Below are positions 1-10,607 of a stretch of DNA of 64,000 nucleotides, piece by piece. The notes beneath the pieces were generated by a model that was given only the letters and a program-made list of their open reading frames with translations, did not search any database and was not told the DNA's origin. How positions within the stretch are numbered: the stretch's first letter is position 1; each line of letters begins with the position of its first letter. A program made the translations under genes and the position numbers. The stretch comes from Xanthoparmelia taractica (lineage: Eukaryota; Ascomycota; Lecanoromycetes; Lecanorales; Parmeliaceae), in contig JANQBS010000144.1 in the NCBI GenBank assembly GCA_033085395.1, positions 1 to 64,000 on the forward strand. Reading direction: 5' to 3'.

Positions 1-75
<75 letters not shown>

Positions 76-805
76 ATGATATCAGAGGTTGCGGGTGGAA
101 ATTGAATACAGGAGGTTGGAGGTTGGAGGTTGCGAGGGGAGTGGAGTGGTATCCTGTGGCGGAAATAATACAGCGTAGGGCGTGCATACCACAGCGGAGG
201 TTGTGTACACGGTAAATGAGTCTTTGAAATGATTAGGGATTAGGGATTATGGGGGTTTGTCTTAGTTGCGTAGAATGGTTGGAACCCGTTGTTGTGCGTT
301 AGGTAAGGTGCAGGGGGTTGTTGGAGATTTTGGGTACAGGGTACAGGGTACAGGCTATGGGGGGGGGAGGAGTGGAGGGTGAAGGTTGGAGAGGGGATGG
401 GATGGGAGGGGAGGATCTTGTTTTGAGAAAGTGATGTTGGGATTTTGAGAGCTTGAATGTAGCATAATGTCGGGTATAGGCTGTTGTGGGAAGAACCGCT
501 TTTGAAGCGCAAAGATGGGATGGAATGGGATGTGATGAGAGATGGGAAGGATGTTGTGTTGAGAAAGTAGTGATGGGGCTTTGCAGGGTTTGAATGTAGC
601 AGAAGGTAATAGGGTCTTGAGGCATAGCGTGCAGGAGGAAATGATGCTTTCGACCCGAGGTTGATGCGCTTTTTAGCTTCCGGCCTTGACCTGTCAAGAA
701 AGAGAGCACGGGGACATCAGATCGATGTAGCTGGATAACCGACTCGAGGAGCCGGTCAAGTTATTGGCGAAAAGCTAGAGATCGTTCAAATCGCTTTTTT
801 ATATC
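1..805. repeat. Poly-C run and repetitive G-rich leader, no gene
   Basis: Positions 1-75 are an unbroken run of C. The rest is rich in GGGATGGGA, GGAGGTT and GGGTACA words. A diverged direct repeat of about 75 bp has copies at about 397-470 and 534-607, sharing GAGAAAGT and TTGAATGTAGCA. The reading frames here are low-complexity and not credible genes. The poly-C run is not the fungal TTAGGG/CCCTAA telomere repeat and may be an assembly or sequencing artefact. Confidence 0.6.
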
Positions 806-1858
806 CTAGCAACAAGCCAGTTGACAAAGGTTCTCACCCACTGCATTCTCCTTTTCCGTGGCCGTGTACCACCCTCCGTCAATCAACTGCCTCTCCAAAC
901 CCCTCCAGTACTCCGCCTTCCCCATCCCCGTCTTGAGATCCAGATCCCCAAGCCTGGCGTCAATGGAACCCTGACCAACTTTTAAGTACAACGTACAATC
1001 TCGCAAAGTCATCGCGGCCAAAAAATCCGGAGAGGAGACATTCGCTTTCAAGACTCCGTTCGGATCCTTAATCATTTGGAGTTGCCTTAAGCGACGCAAA
1101 AGTGGATCTTTGAGGAGGAAATCCCGGATCCGACGGAGCATATCCATCTCCGAGCCACCGTAGTCCTGTATTCGCCGGGGGTCCAGCCCCATGATACGGC
1201 ACACAGCTGTAATGAGTCTATCCTTGTCCACCAAATCGAGCGGGCAAAACCCCGGCCTGGCTCCTTTCTTCATGGCCCGCAACGCACACGTCCGACATCT
1301 TTTCGATCCCGGCGGAGCAGATGGGGACTGGGCAAGCCATTTCGGCTTGAATTCGAAGAACTTGAAAGAGTCGTCGTTGCAAGACATGTCCGTGACCAAC
1401 ATGCCGTATGTCTCATCCTCAGCCAGGTAGACACCGTGGCGTTTCGCGGGTCTAGCGCCCGTCTTCTCCATCTCACGTAATCGGGCGTTACAGTCTTTTA
1501 GAATACCTTTGGAAGGCTGGAACAGGATTTGCTGTACGAGATTCTCGGGTGGAAAGAGTGGCTTGATGGAATTCTCAAAGTGGTTCTGGGACTCAGCAAC
1601 TGGTGTGGTGGAAGATATCCTTTTCCTGAGACGGACTAGCTTGCCTTCGAGACGCGGGTCCGCATAAATTGGCTCCATCTCGGTAGGTGGAGGGGTGTTG
1701 GGGCCATAGCGTTCGAAGTCCAGGTCTGCGGAAGTAGTTGAGTCCAGAGGAAGACTTCGGATTCTGTAGACCACGTTTGCTGCCCCCTCCGCTAGATACA
1801 CGAGTTGCACTCCATCCAGACCGATTGCGACCATGGTTACCGCATCCATCGATGGCAA
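806..1858 (-). CDS. IPK1: Inositol-pentakisphosphate 2-kinase
   Basis: The product is a 350-residue intronless protein of the IPK1 family, which phosphorylates the 2-position of inositol pentakisphosphate to make phytic acid (InsP6). Visible family features are the N-terminal VYLAEGAANVVYRI segment (nucleotide-binding lobe), the EFKPKWLAQSPSAP motif at about residue 170, the following Cys-rich CRTCALR segment, the MTLRDCTLYLKV motif and the C-terminal DLDLKT motif. The length fits a compact fungal IPK1. The upstream in-frame Met was used, but Met4 or Met9 are possible starts. In yeast, InsP6 made by this enzyme supports Gle1-dependent mRNA export; that is family knowledge, not something seen here. 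The gene stands alone, transcribed toward the left edge. I am confident of the family. Confidence 0.88.
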   Translation of the reverse strand: MPSMDAVTMVAIGLDGVQLVYLAEGAANVVYRIRSLPLDSTTSADLDFERYGPNTPPPTEMEPIYADPRLEGKLVRLRKRISSTTPVAESQNHFENSIKPLFPPENLVQQILFQPSKGILKDCNARLREMEKTGARPAKRHGVYLAEDETYGMLVTDMSCNDDSFKFFEFKPKWLAQSPSAPPGSKRCRTCALRAMKKGARPGFCPLDLVDKDRLITAVCRIMGLDPRRIQDYGGSEMDMLRRIRDFLLKDPLLRRLRQLQMIKDPNGVLKANVSSPDFLAAMTLRDCTLYLKVGQGSIDARLGDLDLKTGMGKAEYWRGLERQLIDGGWYTATEKENAVGENLCQLACC

Positions 1859-3047
1859 CTGTATGTAGAGAGTGGTTGTACAAAGCTTTGGGCAGGGGAT
1901 GAAAAGTTCTACTCAGACGACAACCTCCCAGTGATATAACGTGGCGCCAAAAACGAGAGTTTCACCACCCGACACAGCTAAGACAACGGTATGAAAAACA
2001 CGTATGCCGGAACTGGAACGCTACATGGAGTGTCCGTTGAGGCTTCCTTGACATCCAACCGAGCGTGCTTTTGACAGAAGAACAAAGACAGGAAAGCTCA
2101 AGCAGAAAGACCACCCAGAACAGTATACAAATGATCTCGTCAACGAGAATTGTACAAGCAAGAAAAGGAGATATAATCACGAAATGAAAGGGAAATGGAC
2201 GAAGATATGTTGGGAAAAAAAAAGCCAATTGAGCATATGAGCAAGAAAGCGGCCTTGGCATGTCTCACACGCGCGCTCTTCAGGATGGGTTTCCAAAAGT
2301 CTCATGAACATCACGCCGCTGCCGCTGCTAATCATGACGCCTCACAAGGATCTTGACCTGGACAGCCTCGGGACTCCCGAAAACTGCGTCGCGGACTTTT
2401 GCCTCATCCCTGTATATTTTCTTCCAGCTGCGGCTACGTGTTTTCAGGTTCTGATCGGACAGCAGATCGGGACCGCCACGGCATCAGTGTCTCAGGAGGT
2501 TGCAGAAGTGCAACGCTTGATGCAACGGAGCAGCTTGTCGTATTCGATGCATTCTGCGGGAACGACGGTGGGTGAGTGATGAGTCATTTATTTTGCAGGG
2601 TAAGGTAAGTAGTTTGATATGAGGGGCAAGGCTGAAGGTTGGGGTCAGAAGGTTCTTGGGACGATGTGATGCGTCTCATTGGCCAGGCGCATTCCCTGTT
2701 GCACAAGAGGGGAATCGTGAGGATACAGACTGACATCAGGGTCGGTTCAAGGTAGATGGGCCCAAACAACAAAACACCTCGAGTCCTACAAAAGCTCACA
2801 GGTTACAGGACGGATAAGAAACAGACGTTCAGCGAAAAAGTCACGGCGGTGAATGATATTCTATCTGCCGATGTCAATCAATGATCGAAGATGCACCTCG
2901 CTCATGTATGATTCTATCAGAGGATGAAAATGCTAGCAGAGACACGCCCCACGCTATGCTGTATGCCCTTCCCAATGCAACCCTCGCTATGCAATATCAA
3001 ATCCTTCCTTCGTAACTTTGTCTTGACTCTTTCATCATTTTCCCTTC
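1859..3047. other. Intergenic region, no supported gene
   Basis: I see only short overlapping reading frames with biased, non-protein-like composition. The left end holds the promoter of the leftward 2-kinase gene. The right end holds the 3' flank of the leftward PLC-like gene. Confidence 0.5.
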
Positions 3048-4148
3048 TCATAACCCATGTGCGAGCCACGCAACCAACAGTACAGACAACCAGCCATAGC
3101 CGCCGAGTCCGAGGTCTGAAATGCTGCTGGCGTCGCTGCTTGAGATAGTGGTGACTGCAGGCTTGGATTGTCCTACCACGGTTGTTGATATTCCATTGAG
3201 ACTGTTGACTACGCTGATGGCAGAACCCTCGTCAAAGAAGTCGACAAGGAGAAATGCAGGGGCCTTGCCGTAAGCGGCGGAGCAATCAGAGGCTGCGGCC
3301 CCCAAGCTTCCAACACCTGCCTTGCCGTTGGTGGTGCTAATGTTTGCAGTATCTGGGATTTCGATACCAAACCCTCCGCTTGTGTACAGGAAATGATTCA
3401 CGAGTGGCAAACGCCCAGATGATATGGCTGTGGCCGTCTGCCCAGACACCGCTGATGGCCTGTCAGCAACGCAAGAAAAGTTAGACAAGCTTGTGACGTT
3501 GTACGAGTTCTCAAACACAAAGGTGAATTCGTCAAGTAGGTAGGGAGTGACGGTGTTCGTCGAGGGAACCAAATTCGCAACAAAGGTCACCAGGCGAGTA
3601 TTATTGGAGATCATCTCTTGCAGGGTAGGCCAGGTAGCCAAGGCGGTGGTAGCGGAAGGAGGCTGATAACCGTAGGATGTAATGTTTGCGGCTTCAAACT
3701 CCGAGTTGAGATCCTCTGCTGATGCATTGTCCGAATTCACCAACAGGATTGTGACCACCTCATTCGGGTTACCGTCCATCCATGTCTTTATTGTTGACAG
3801 CCAAGCACTCAGCGTCCCAGCATCCAGCAGGCTACAGCTAGTATGGCAGAGATGCCATACCCCATTATTGTTATGAACTTGTGCAGTGAGGAGGCGGACG
3901 CCAGCCGTGAGCTGGGCTATACTGTTGACGTTCTGGTTGCTGGCATCACTGAATGTTATGCTATTGGAAGCCAAAGCCGATGCATTGTTGATGAAGGGAC
4001 TGTTGTGGGCACCGAGCTGTGTAATATTTGAGTAGGCTCTTGAGCAAAGGTCTGGGGAGTTGTTGCAAGCGATGGTCGAATTGTGTGGAGCGAGGACGGC
4101 GCCTAAGGCTGCCTGGAGGGTTAAGAACCAGCAGAGGAGACCTTGCAT
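3048..4148 (-). CDS. GPI-anchored PLC-like phosphodiesterase
   Basis: This secreted protein belongs to the fungal PLC-like (PI-PLC X-domain-like) TIM-barrel family. I chose the internal Met at 4,146-4,148 because it gives a proper signal peptide (MQGLLCWFLTLQAALGAV); the longer frame begins at 4,181 and puts 11 polar residues in front. The two barrel histidines expected for the family are visible in LGAHNSPF and in WHLCHTSC. The conserved block LLDAGTLSAWLSTIKTWMD and VVTILLVNSD follow. The C-terminus ends in a Ser-rich stretch and a hydrophobic tail (GWLSVLLVAWLAHGL), a typical GPI-anchor signal. Many N-glycosylation sequons (NNS, NIT, NAS) are present. The true substrate of this family is not established, so the phosphodiesterase label is by fold. 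There is no intron and the frame is intact. Confidence 0.85.
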   Translation of the reverse strand: MQGLLCWFLTLQAALGAVLAPHNSTIACNNSPDLCSRAYSNITQLGAHNSPFINNASALASNSITFSDASNQNVNSIAQLTAGVRLLTAQVHNNNGVWHLCHTSCSLLDAGTLSAWLSTIKTWMDGNPNEVVTILLVNSDNASAEDLNSEFEAANITSYGYQPPSATTALATWPTLQEMISNNTRLVTFVANLVPSTNTVTPYLLDEFTFVFENSYNVTSLSNFSCVADRPSAVSGQTATAISSGRLPLVNHFLYTSGGFGIEIPDTANISTTNGKAGVGSLGAAASDCSAAYGKAPAFLLVDFFDEGSAISVVNSLNGISTTVVGQSKPAVTTISSSDASSISDLGLGGYGWLSVLLVAWLAHGL

Positions 4149-4181
4149 GCTGTCTAGGTGGGTCAGATAACTAGAAGGCAT

Positions 4182-5805
4182 AGGAGAGTGGAAATGGTCA
4201 GTTCAGTAGGAGCGAAGGTTGTTATAAAGCTGAGTGTGAAGGGAAAGGAAAAGAACGCGTCAATGCTGTAACGACAGTTGATGCAGGTGCAGAAGGAGGA
4301 AGTGTTATGCTACTTGTCTCGCGTCAAGTAGCTCTAATTATTAAAGACAAGAGCGAGACATGACGGGACCTTTAAACAAAAGGAGATCTGCTGGTTTGCC
4401 ACCAATATTCCTAGACTCGTAAGCTCGCCCATGCACTCGTACCAGAGAGCCGGGCTAGTCTTTTCTTCCTGCCTTCTTCAACTCGCTCCGCCTTATTCGT
4501 ATTATTAATGATAATAAATCAACAGAAGTAGAGCGTGTTGATTGAATGGATACTTCCCATTCGCTGCAGCGACAAAAGTTCACAGATGGCTGGTTCATGG
4601 AAAAAGGTGGTGTCCTGATGACGCGCGCTTGCGTGGGGCAGGGAGGCAGGATCAGGGTCCAAAAAGCAGGGTTATTTTTAGTGCCTTTGCGATTTCGCGG
4701 CAGCGCCAAGAAAGACAGGCCCAGACAACGTCACTCTCGTACTTCGTAATACAAAAAACTCCTGCTATCTTCCTTCACACAGACACAATAGTAATAATGC
4801 ATGTCCTACTAATTCTTCACCAGTAATTCATTCACCACGTCCGCAGCATCTGACTGCTACAAGGCATCCGTCAACCATGACGAGACCTCACACCTTGCAC
4901 CTACCTCAGGCTAGCAACCCTATCCCACGCATTCCAGTACGCACGGTCACAGCCACGACATGCACGGTAGCATGCACTAACCGCAGCAACGAGGACCCCC
5001 CCAATAGGGTCACAATGATCAGAAGCAAACTGGCATCTATGATGGACAGGAGGCGAATATGGGCAAATAGCAACTAAGCGCAGGCGGCTTCACGGACACA
5101 GGAACATGGAGCACAGGGGGTTTTATGGCCGACGACGGAGATAGGTCTTATTACCAGATGTAACGGTACAAGGCCAGACTGCGAGAAAAAGGAACCAAGA
5201 ACGATGCGCTCTCGAACAGGCTTACTTGCTATTGACTGCCGAAGTACCACCATTTACCATCTTCCCTATTGCGGCCTATATCTACGACAGGGCTTCACAA
5301 AGTTGAGAAGGAGTTCGGTGGAGGAAGACCAACAATCCAGAGAATGTGGAGAAGTATAAGGTGTTGAATGCGAACATTCTTAAGCGGTTGAAGTAAATTG
5401 TGAGGATGGTGATACCGGTCTTGTCACGGTCTTCGCGAGGAGATGCGTTGCTGGGATTCTGCAGGCAGAGAAGTCAGAGAATGCTGATGGGTATGGGGAA
5501 GTGAGATGGATAGTCACAGATGAGGACTAGTGAAAAAGACCCTTCATTGGGAAGTCTATATAAGGGCATTTTTTGAGCACGAGCGAATGATGCCAAGCCG
5601 AGAAGATGTCAGCAACCCAATAGCAAATCAAATTCCATTGGAGACAGCCGTCGCCGAGAATCCCATACGACAAAGTCTTAATGTCGTAGTGACTCCGCTT
5701 TGGAGAAAAGGTTTATTGTGAAGCTGTGCCAAAGGGCCATGCATGCCTTAAAAAGCGCAGAGACAGAGACGCCAGCTGATCTAAGCATCTTCTCAAGCGC
5801 TTTTA
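4182..5805. other. Intergenic region, no supported gene
   Basis: A 1.6-kb stretch between the PLC-like gene and the broken glycosidase. All reading frames are under 112 codons and none resembles a known family. I see no repeat array and no RNA gene. It may contain further decayed sequence, given the pseudogene that follows, but I cannot support a specific one. Confidence 0.45.
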
Positions 5806-6679
5806 TCATTTGAAGTTCGACAAAGTCTGGTTGACCGTTGCCCTCGACTGCCCTTGAACGATACGATAATCGTATTGATCATCACTCGCCTTGCGATATT
5901 CGAATCACGAAACGGACTTGTAGCACGGAAACCTGCCCAAATCCACATTAGCGAGTGCGGAAACCCAAGCTTCTTTCTCCTCCACCGTTCCACCGTTGAA
6001 AGACCCAGTCTCTCCAATGCAGAAACTCTTGTCGTAGCGAGCGGCGAATCCGTCATAGAACTCGCCGTATGCTTTGGCGAAGCTTGTGCCGCCGGGGGGG
6101 GGGTACTTGCCCCTTGCCCACATACCAATTCATCTCGTGCGCAAATCGAAGCCAGACCTCGACTCCTCGTGAAGTGAATTTTTCCAGCACGCCCGCAATT
6201 TGATCCGCAACGGTTGGAGTGATGTCTGAGAACTTGACTTTGGTCGGCATGATGGCTGGTATAAACACTGCGCCGGACTGCACAATGTCTTCCTTGATCT
6301 CATCGAATTGGTCGCCAGTATAAGGAAGTGACGTGATCTGAGAGTTGTATCCGTAGCTGTTCCCAGTGAGCGCAGGACTGAAACGGTTGATGGCGAAGGG
6401 GTCTTACGTGCTAGCCTTTTTGCCTGTGAGCCCATTGATGTGGGACATCGATGTAGGAGTTCCGCCGGTGCAACAGTCAGGCAAGAAGCCCCAATAGACT
6501 CCCTTGTTGCTTTGCATGCCACCTAGGGCGAGATCACTGCCGCAAGCACCCTAGATTGGATCAGAATCTACGGCTTGTAGCTTCTGGATGGGTTGAGCAG
6601 TGCATACCTTTTTTTCTGCCACCACAGTGTAGCTTACAGCGATGAAAAGAGTGATCAAAGTAGAGAGCGCGTACTTCAT
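5806..6679 (-). pseudogene. Broken GH26-like secreted glycosidase (beta-mannanase-like)
   Basis: Reading leftward, exon 1 starts at 6,679 with a signal peptide (MKYALSTLITLFIAVSYTVV). A 57-nt intron follows (6,551-6,607, GTATGC...CTAG). The next frame carries GACGSDLALGGM, VYWGFLPD and then VEVWLRFAHEMNWYV. HEMN holds the expected acid/base Glu of GH26, and IGETGSF the expected nucleophile Glu. Lesions seen directly are TAA at 6,404-6,406, a frame change at a C10 tract (G10 on the plus strand, 6,094-6,103), and TGA at 5,905-5,907 within CYKSVS-FEY. After that stop the frame still reads a family-like end (IVQGQS, TVNQTLSNFK) to TGA at 5,806-5,808. The spacing between HEMN and GETG is very short for the family, suggesting an internal deletion of several dozen residues. 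I infer a non-functional gene. The C10 shift alone could be an assembly error, but the two stops could not be explained that way. Confidence 0.75.
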
Positions 6680-8522
6680 CTTTCCGGAGAGCAACCTACT
6701 ATTTCTCATGTGTAGTCTGCCTGGAAAACGTGTCTTGCGTACTTCTGGAGGGGATGAAGAAGGATATCTCGGGGCTCTCACCAAACAGCACGATGACCTT
6801 TATACGTGAGATCTGTATGAACTGCTCCTTACACTGCGAATGTATCTTTCCAAAGTATGTTCTGACAGCTTCTGGACACATACACGGGATGGAGTCGATA
6901 CCTCATTGTAACGCGCCAATAATTTAATGGTAATGGAGGGCCAAGAGCACAACGAGGCACTGCTCCTAACATGAATTGCATTAATCTTCCAGCAGACGCG
7001 CCAGAGCCAGAATTCGAATGGCTCATATTTCAGTAAATGGCTGAGCTTTCAGACAAGGCGGCTGTATGCCCTGTTTCAAACATAATGTGTCCACCCGGTG
7101 CAAGTCATTCTCAGGGCCCGATCAAACGGGATTTTGTCAGCCTTGACTGCAGAATAGAGTGGGGAAAGAGAGTTGCGTGATGCTATTTACAGCACGCTCG
7201 AAACGGACTAGGGATATGTGAAAAGGGGTCAGTGAAAAGAAGTCGATCAGGGGTGCAAGTTGGCCTTCAACGGGCCCCCCGTGGCCGCTTTTCCAAAGGA
7301 GACTGCGGTGTATGAGACCTTCCGCATCATCTTGTGATCATTTATTGATGGTGGCGATGGTAGACTTCCTTTTATGTCCGACAACATGCATGACGCAGCC
7401 TGGAGGTTCGATGCCTTGGTCATCTGCAACAGTCTGAGACGCCAGATCTTTTACATGAAACTTCGACCTGTCAGGCTCTCCCTTTCACATCAACCCCTTT
7501 CTTGCATTGATTGTCGGCAAGATCGCACTTCGTGCATGCAAGACATACGAAAGCCTAACGGTTAGCCAGACGATGATGTCTGTGTGTTCACCCAGCAGAC
7601 AGCCGAGTAAGCGGTACCTACCAAATTGCCTTTGAGCCTTGGGATTGAGTGCATTGGTGATGGACGCTGGGAAGAAGTGTGAGGATCAATGTACCTCAAC
7701 AAGTGCCGGCTTACTCAGGTAAGGTAAACCTACAGTATGAGCAATCGTGATTCGTCAAAACCATGAAGTAAGTTCCATGGAAATTTGACGTATGCATGCA
7801 TCTCAGGTAGGCAGCAGCACGGTACAGCCTCAGGAATGGATTACCCGAACCGGCGATTCGCTCTCCGCCTTGTGTAAAGCGATCAGCACATTCCAATTGA
7901 AACAAGCAAAGGAAAATATGAAACTTCTCTTGCCGAAAAAATCCATTATGATCACATACGTCAGACATCCGCACAAAAGGCTGCCTAGGACTTAGAGTTT
8001 TCTAAATTACTAGGTGAATATGACATTGCACGGAGATGAAATGCTCACCCAAAGCCCTCCGTGAACACTATCCGCTCCCTCAGGTTATTCCTCTAGGGGG
8101 GCATTGCTCATTTGAATCATGTTGGCAGCCTGGGGTCGCGGATGAGCCTTTGCAGTGTTTTTTAACATCGACGCCCGTACTTCCAAGATCATGGGGACGG
8201 TGGGAAGTATATATTTTGTCATATTGTGTGAGAAACTGGAGTCCAGGACCATCGTTTTTTGGCTTTCCCAGAGCATACTTGAAAGTACTTTGATCACCAC
8301 TGTCTGCTCGTGTTCGGTACCTAAACCTCGCGGGAAGCACTGCTGCATTGTCCCTGCACAACAGATATTGTAGAATGGAGGACGATTTTCAAGAGATCAG
8401 TCGCCCAGTACGTCCAAACCGGCAACTCGCGCCGTCTGCTTTACGCTTGCCCCTGCCCCAGCTATTAAGTGCTCTAGCATCAGCTCAAACGTCCCGCAAT
8501 CAATGGAAAACCTTCCTCTAGA
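6680..8522. other. Intergenic region, no supported gene
   Basis: A 1.8-kb stretch between two broken genes. Reading frames are short (under 95 codons), overlapping on both strands and not protein-like. The last part (about 8,380-8,522) would be the promoter of the rightward transporter. Confidence 0.45.
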
Positions 8523-10240
8523 ATGCTGCAATTCGACAAGGCTAGGCGGAAGGAACCTCCACACGCCTTTACCACAACCAGTCTCCGCTTGTATCTGATC
8601 TGTGCCGTTGGTTTCTTGTGCTCTACTTTGAATGGCTATGATACCTCCCTACTAGACGGACTTTTCCAGAACCACAGCTTTAGAACCTTTTTCCACGGGT
8701 CCAACCAAGGTATCTGGGTAGGAATTGTCTCTTCCATATACCAGATCGGCTCTATCACCGGAATTCCGTTCAGTGGTCCTGCCTTGGATACGTGGGGTCG
8801 AAGAAAGGGTATCTTCATCGGCGTCTGTGTAGTTATGTTAGGTACTTTGATTCAGGGAACAACGATTTATACCCACAGCCTCTCTCAATTCATGGTTGGT
8901 CGGTTCCTCTTAGGTTTTGGAGCTCAATTAGCTACTTGCGGTGGTCCAATATACGTTGCAGAGATGGCCCATCCTGCTTACAGAGGCGTTGTCACTAGTC
9001 TTTATAACACCTTCTAGTATGCCGCCACTCATACCATAACTACTAGGCTAACCAAGAACCATCTCGCAGGTGGACCGGAGCGATCACCGCAAGCGGAGCC
9101 GTACGCGGATCTCTGAACCTATCAGAAGATCGAACATGGCTTGTGCCTGTATGGCTGCAACTCCTATCCTCGAGCATCATCGCCGCATCCATACCCTACC
9201 TACCCGAAAGTCCCCGATGGCTGTACGTCAACGGTAAGGGACGGTCCGCAATGGAGGTGATTATCGAATATCACAGATTGCGCAATCCCAGGAGCATTTG
9301 GGTTACCCTACAAGAACAAGAGTATCGCGAATCGCTGAACTAAGATGGAGCGGTAGTTGTCTCCACTTCTTTAACGTAATTGCAACGGATTGCTTATCTT
9401 TGGCAGGACAAACACTGGTGGGACTACCGTGCCCTCTTTCGCGATCGAGCCTCTCTCTACCGCCTGGCCTGTAACCTCACAGTCAGCGTCTTTGGCCAAT
9501 GGGCCGGCCAAGCCCTCCTCGGACTCCTGTTAAGCGCCGTTCTCGACACGGCCGGCATCCATAGCGCAATGGCTCAGACTAACCTGAGCCTCGGCTTCTC
9601 CTGCCTACAATTCGTCATGGCGGTTACCGGCGCATTCCTCATCGAACGCGTCGGTCGTCGGCCTCTCCTCCTTTGCACCAACGTCATCCTCGGCCTAGTG
9701 TGGTTCGGCATGACCATCGCAACCTCTATACATTTCCGGACCGGATCTGTCGACTCCGCAAGGGCTATTCTGGCCCTGATCTACCTTTTCAAGATCATCT
9801 TCTCACTCGGTCTCACATCCTTCATGATCCTCTACCCCGTGGAAGTGCTCTCGTTCGAGATGAGAGCCAAAGGTTTGGCACTCTCAGGGCTCGTCGTCAG
9901 CGTGGCGGGTTTGCTGAATCAGTTCGCATGGCCGGTCGTGTTTGCGAGTATTCGTTGGAAAACGTATATTGTGCTGATGGTCTGGTGTTTCTTCCAGGCA
10001 GTGGTAATATATTTTTTGATCCCAGAGACGCGGGGCCGTACAGTCAGTCGTTCCTTGGATCATGTGAAGAATGATGGGTGCTGACGCGTGGGTTTTGAAA
10101 ATTAGCTTGAAGAAATCGACGATATTTTCAAAGCCGAGAATCCTCAGAAGGAATCGCTGCGGCAGAAGGCATCTCCGTGCATTAGTTGGCCGCTTGAAAC
10201 ACTGCGCCAATCGTCCACGCGGTTCTCCCTGGTTCTGTGA
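8523..10240 (+). pseudogene. MFS sugar transporter, interrupted by two stop codons
   Basis: The gene belongs to the major facilitator sugar-transporter family (fungal hexose/lactose permease type). Exons are 8,523-9,016, 9,070-9,352, 9,407-10,042 and 10,106-10,240. They sum to 1,548 nt, exactly 516 codons, which supports the model. Family motifs are STLNGYDTSLLDGL (TM1), GRRKG after TM2, PESPRWLY after TM6, RVGRRPLLL, and IPETRGRT followed after an intron by LEEIDDIF. Two in-frame stops are present. One is TAG formed across the first splice junction (TA at 9,015-9,016 plus G at 9,070), where a conserved Trp of NTFW is expected. The other is TAA at 9,341-9,343, where a Leu is expected in ESLN-x-DGA. 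The flanking frame is otherwise intact, so decay looks recent. Without them it would encode about 515 residues. An undetected alternative splice is possible for the first stop but not the second. Confidence 0.75.
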
Positions 10241-10607
10241 TTTTTGCTTCAACATAGTCAAGACAGCATATGCGCACTCTGTAATCCTAGGCGTTGCCTT
10301 CTTTATGTGATCTTTCGACATCATCTGCGGAGACTTCAGGAATTTGGTTTTGATGGAATTTTTGGTGGGAATTGATCCATTGTTTTGGAGATATCTCGGA
10401 CATTTTGTAGAGTCCAAGGCGAGTTCCCTCGGATACTAACATCTGAAGTTATAGCGACCGCACAGAGTTCGGGTCAAAGTTGAAGTGCCTAGGTAGCGTC
10501 CGCCTCTGGTCTCAGACCATGTGATTCCGCCTCTAACATCTAGGTACAGACCTCTCAGACCGGCGAATAGTGCTTTGCCTAGCAATCGTCAAAGTCAACA
10601 GCCTCAT

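Noticed and set aside
1..75. Telomere
   Set aside because: The run is pure C, without TTAGGG/CCCTAA units.
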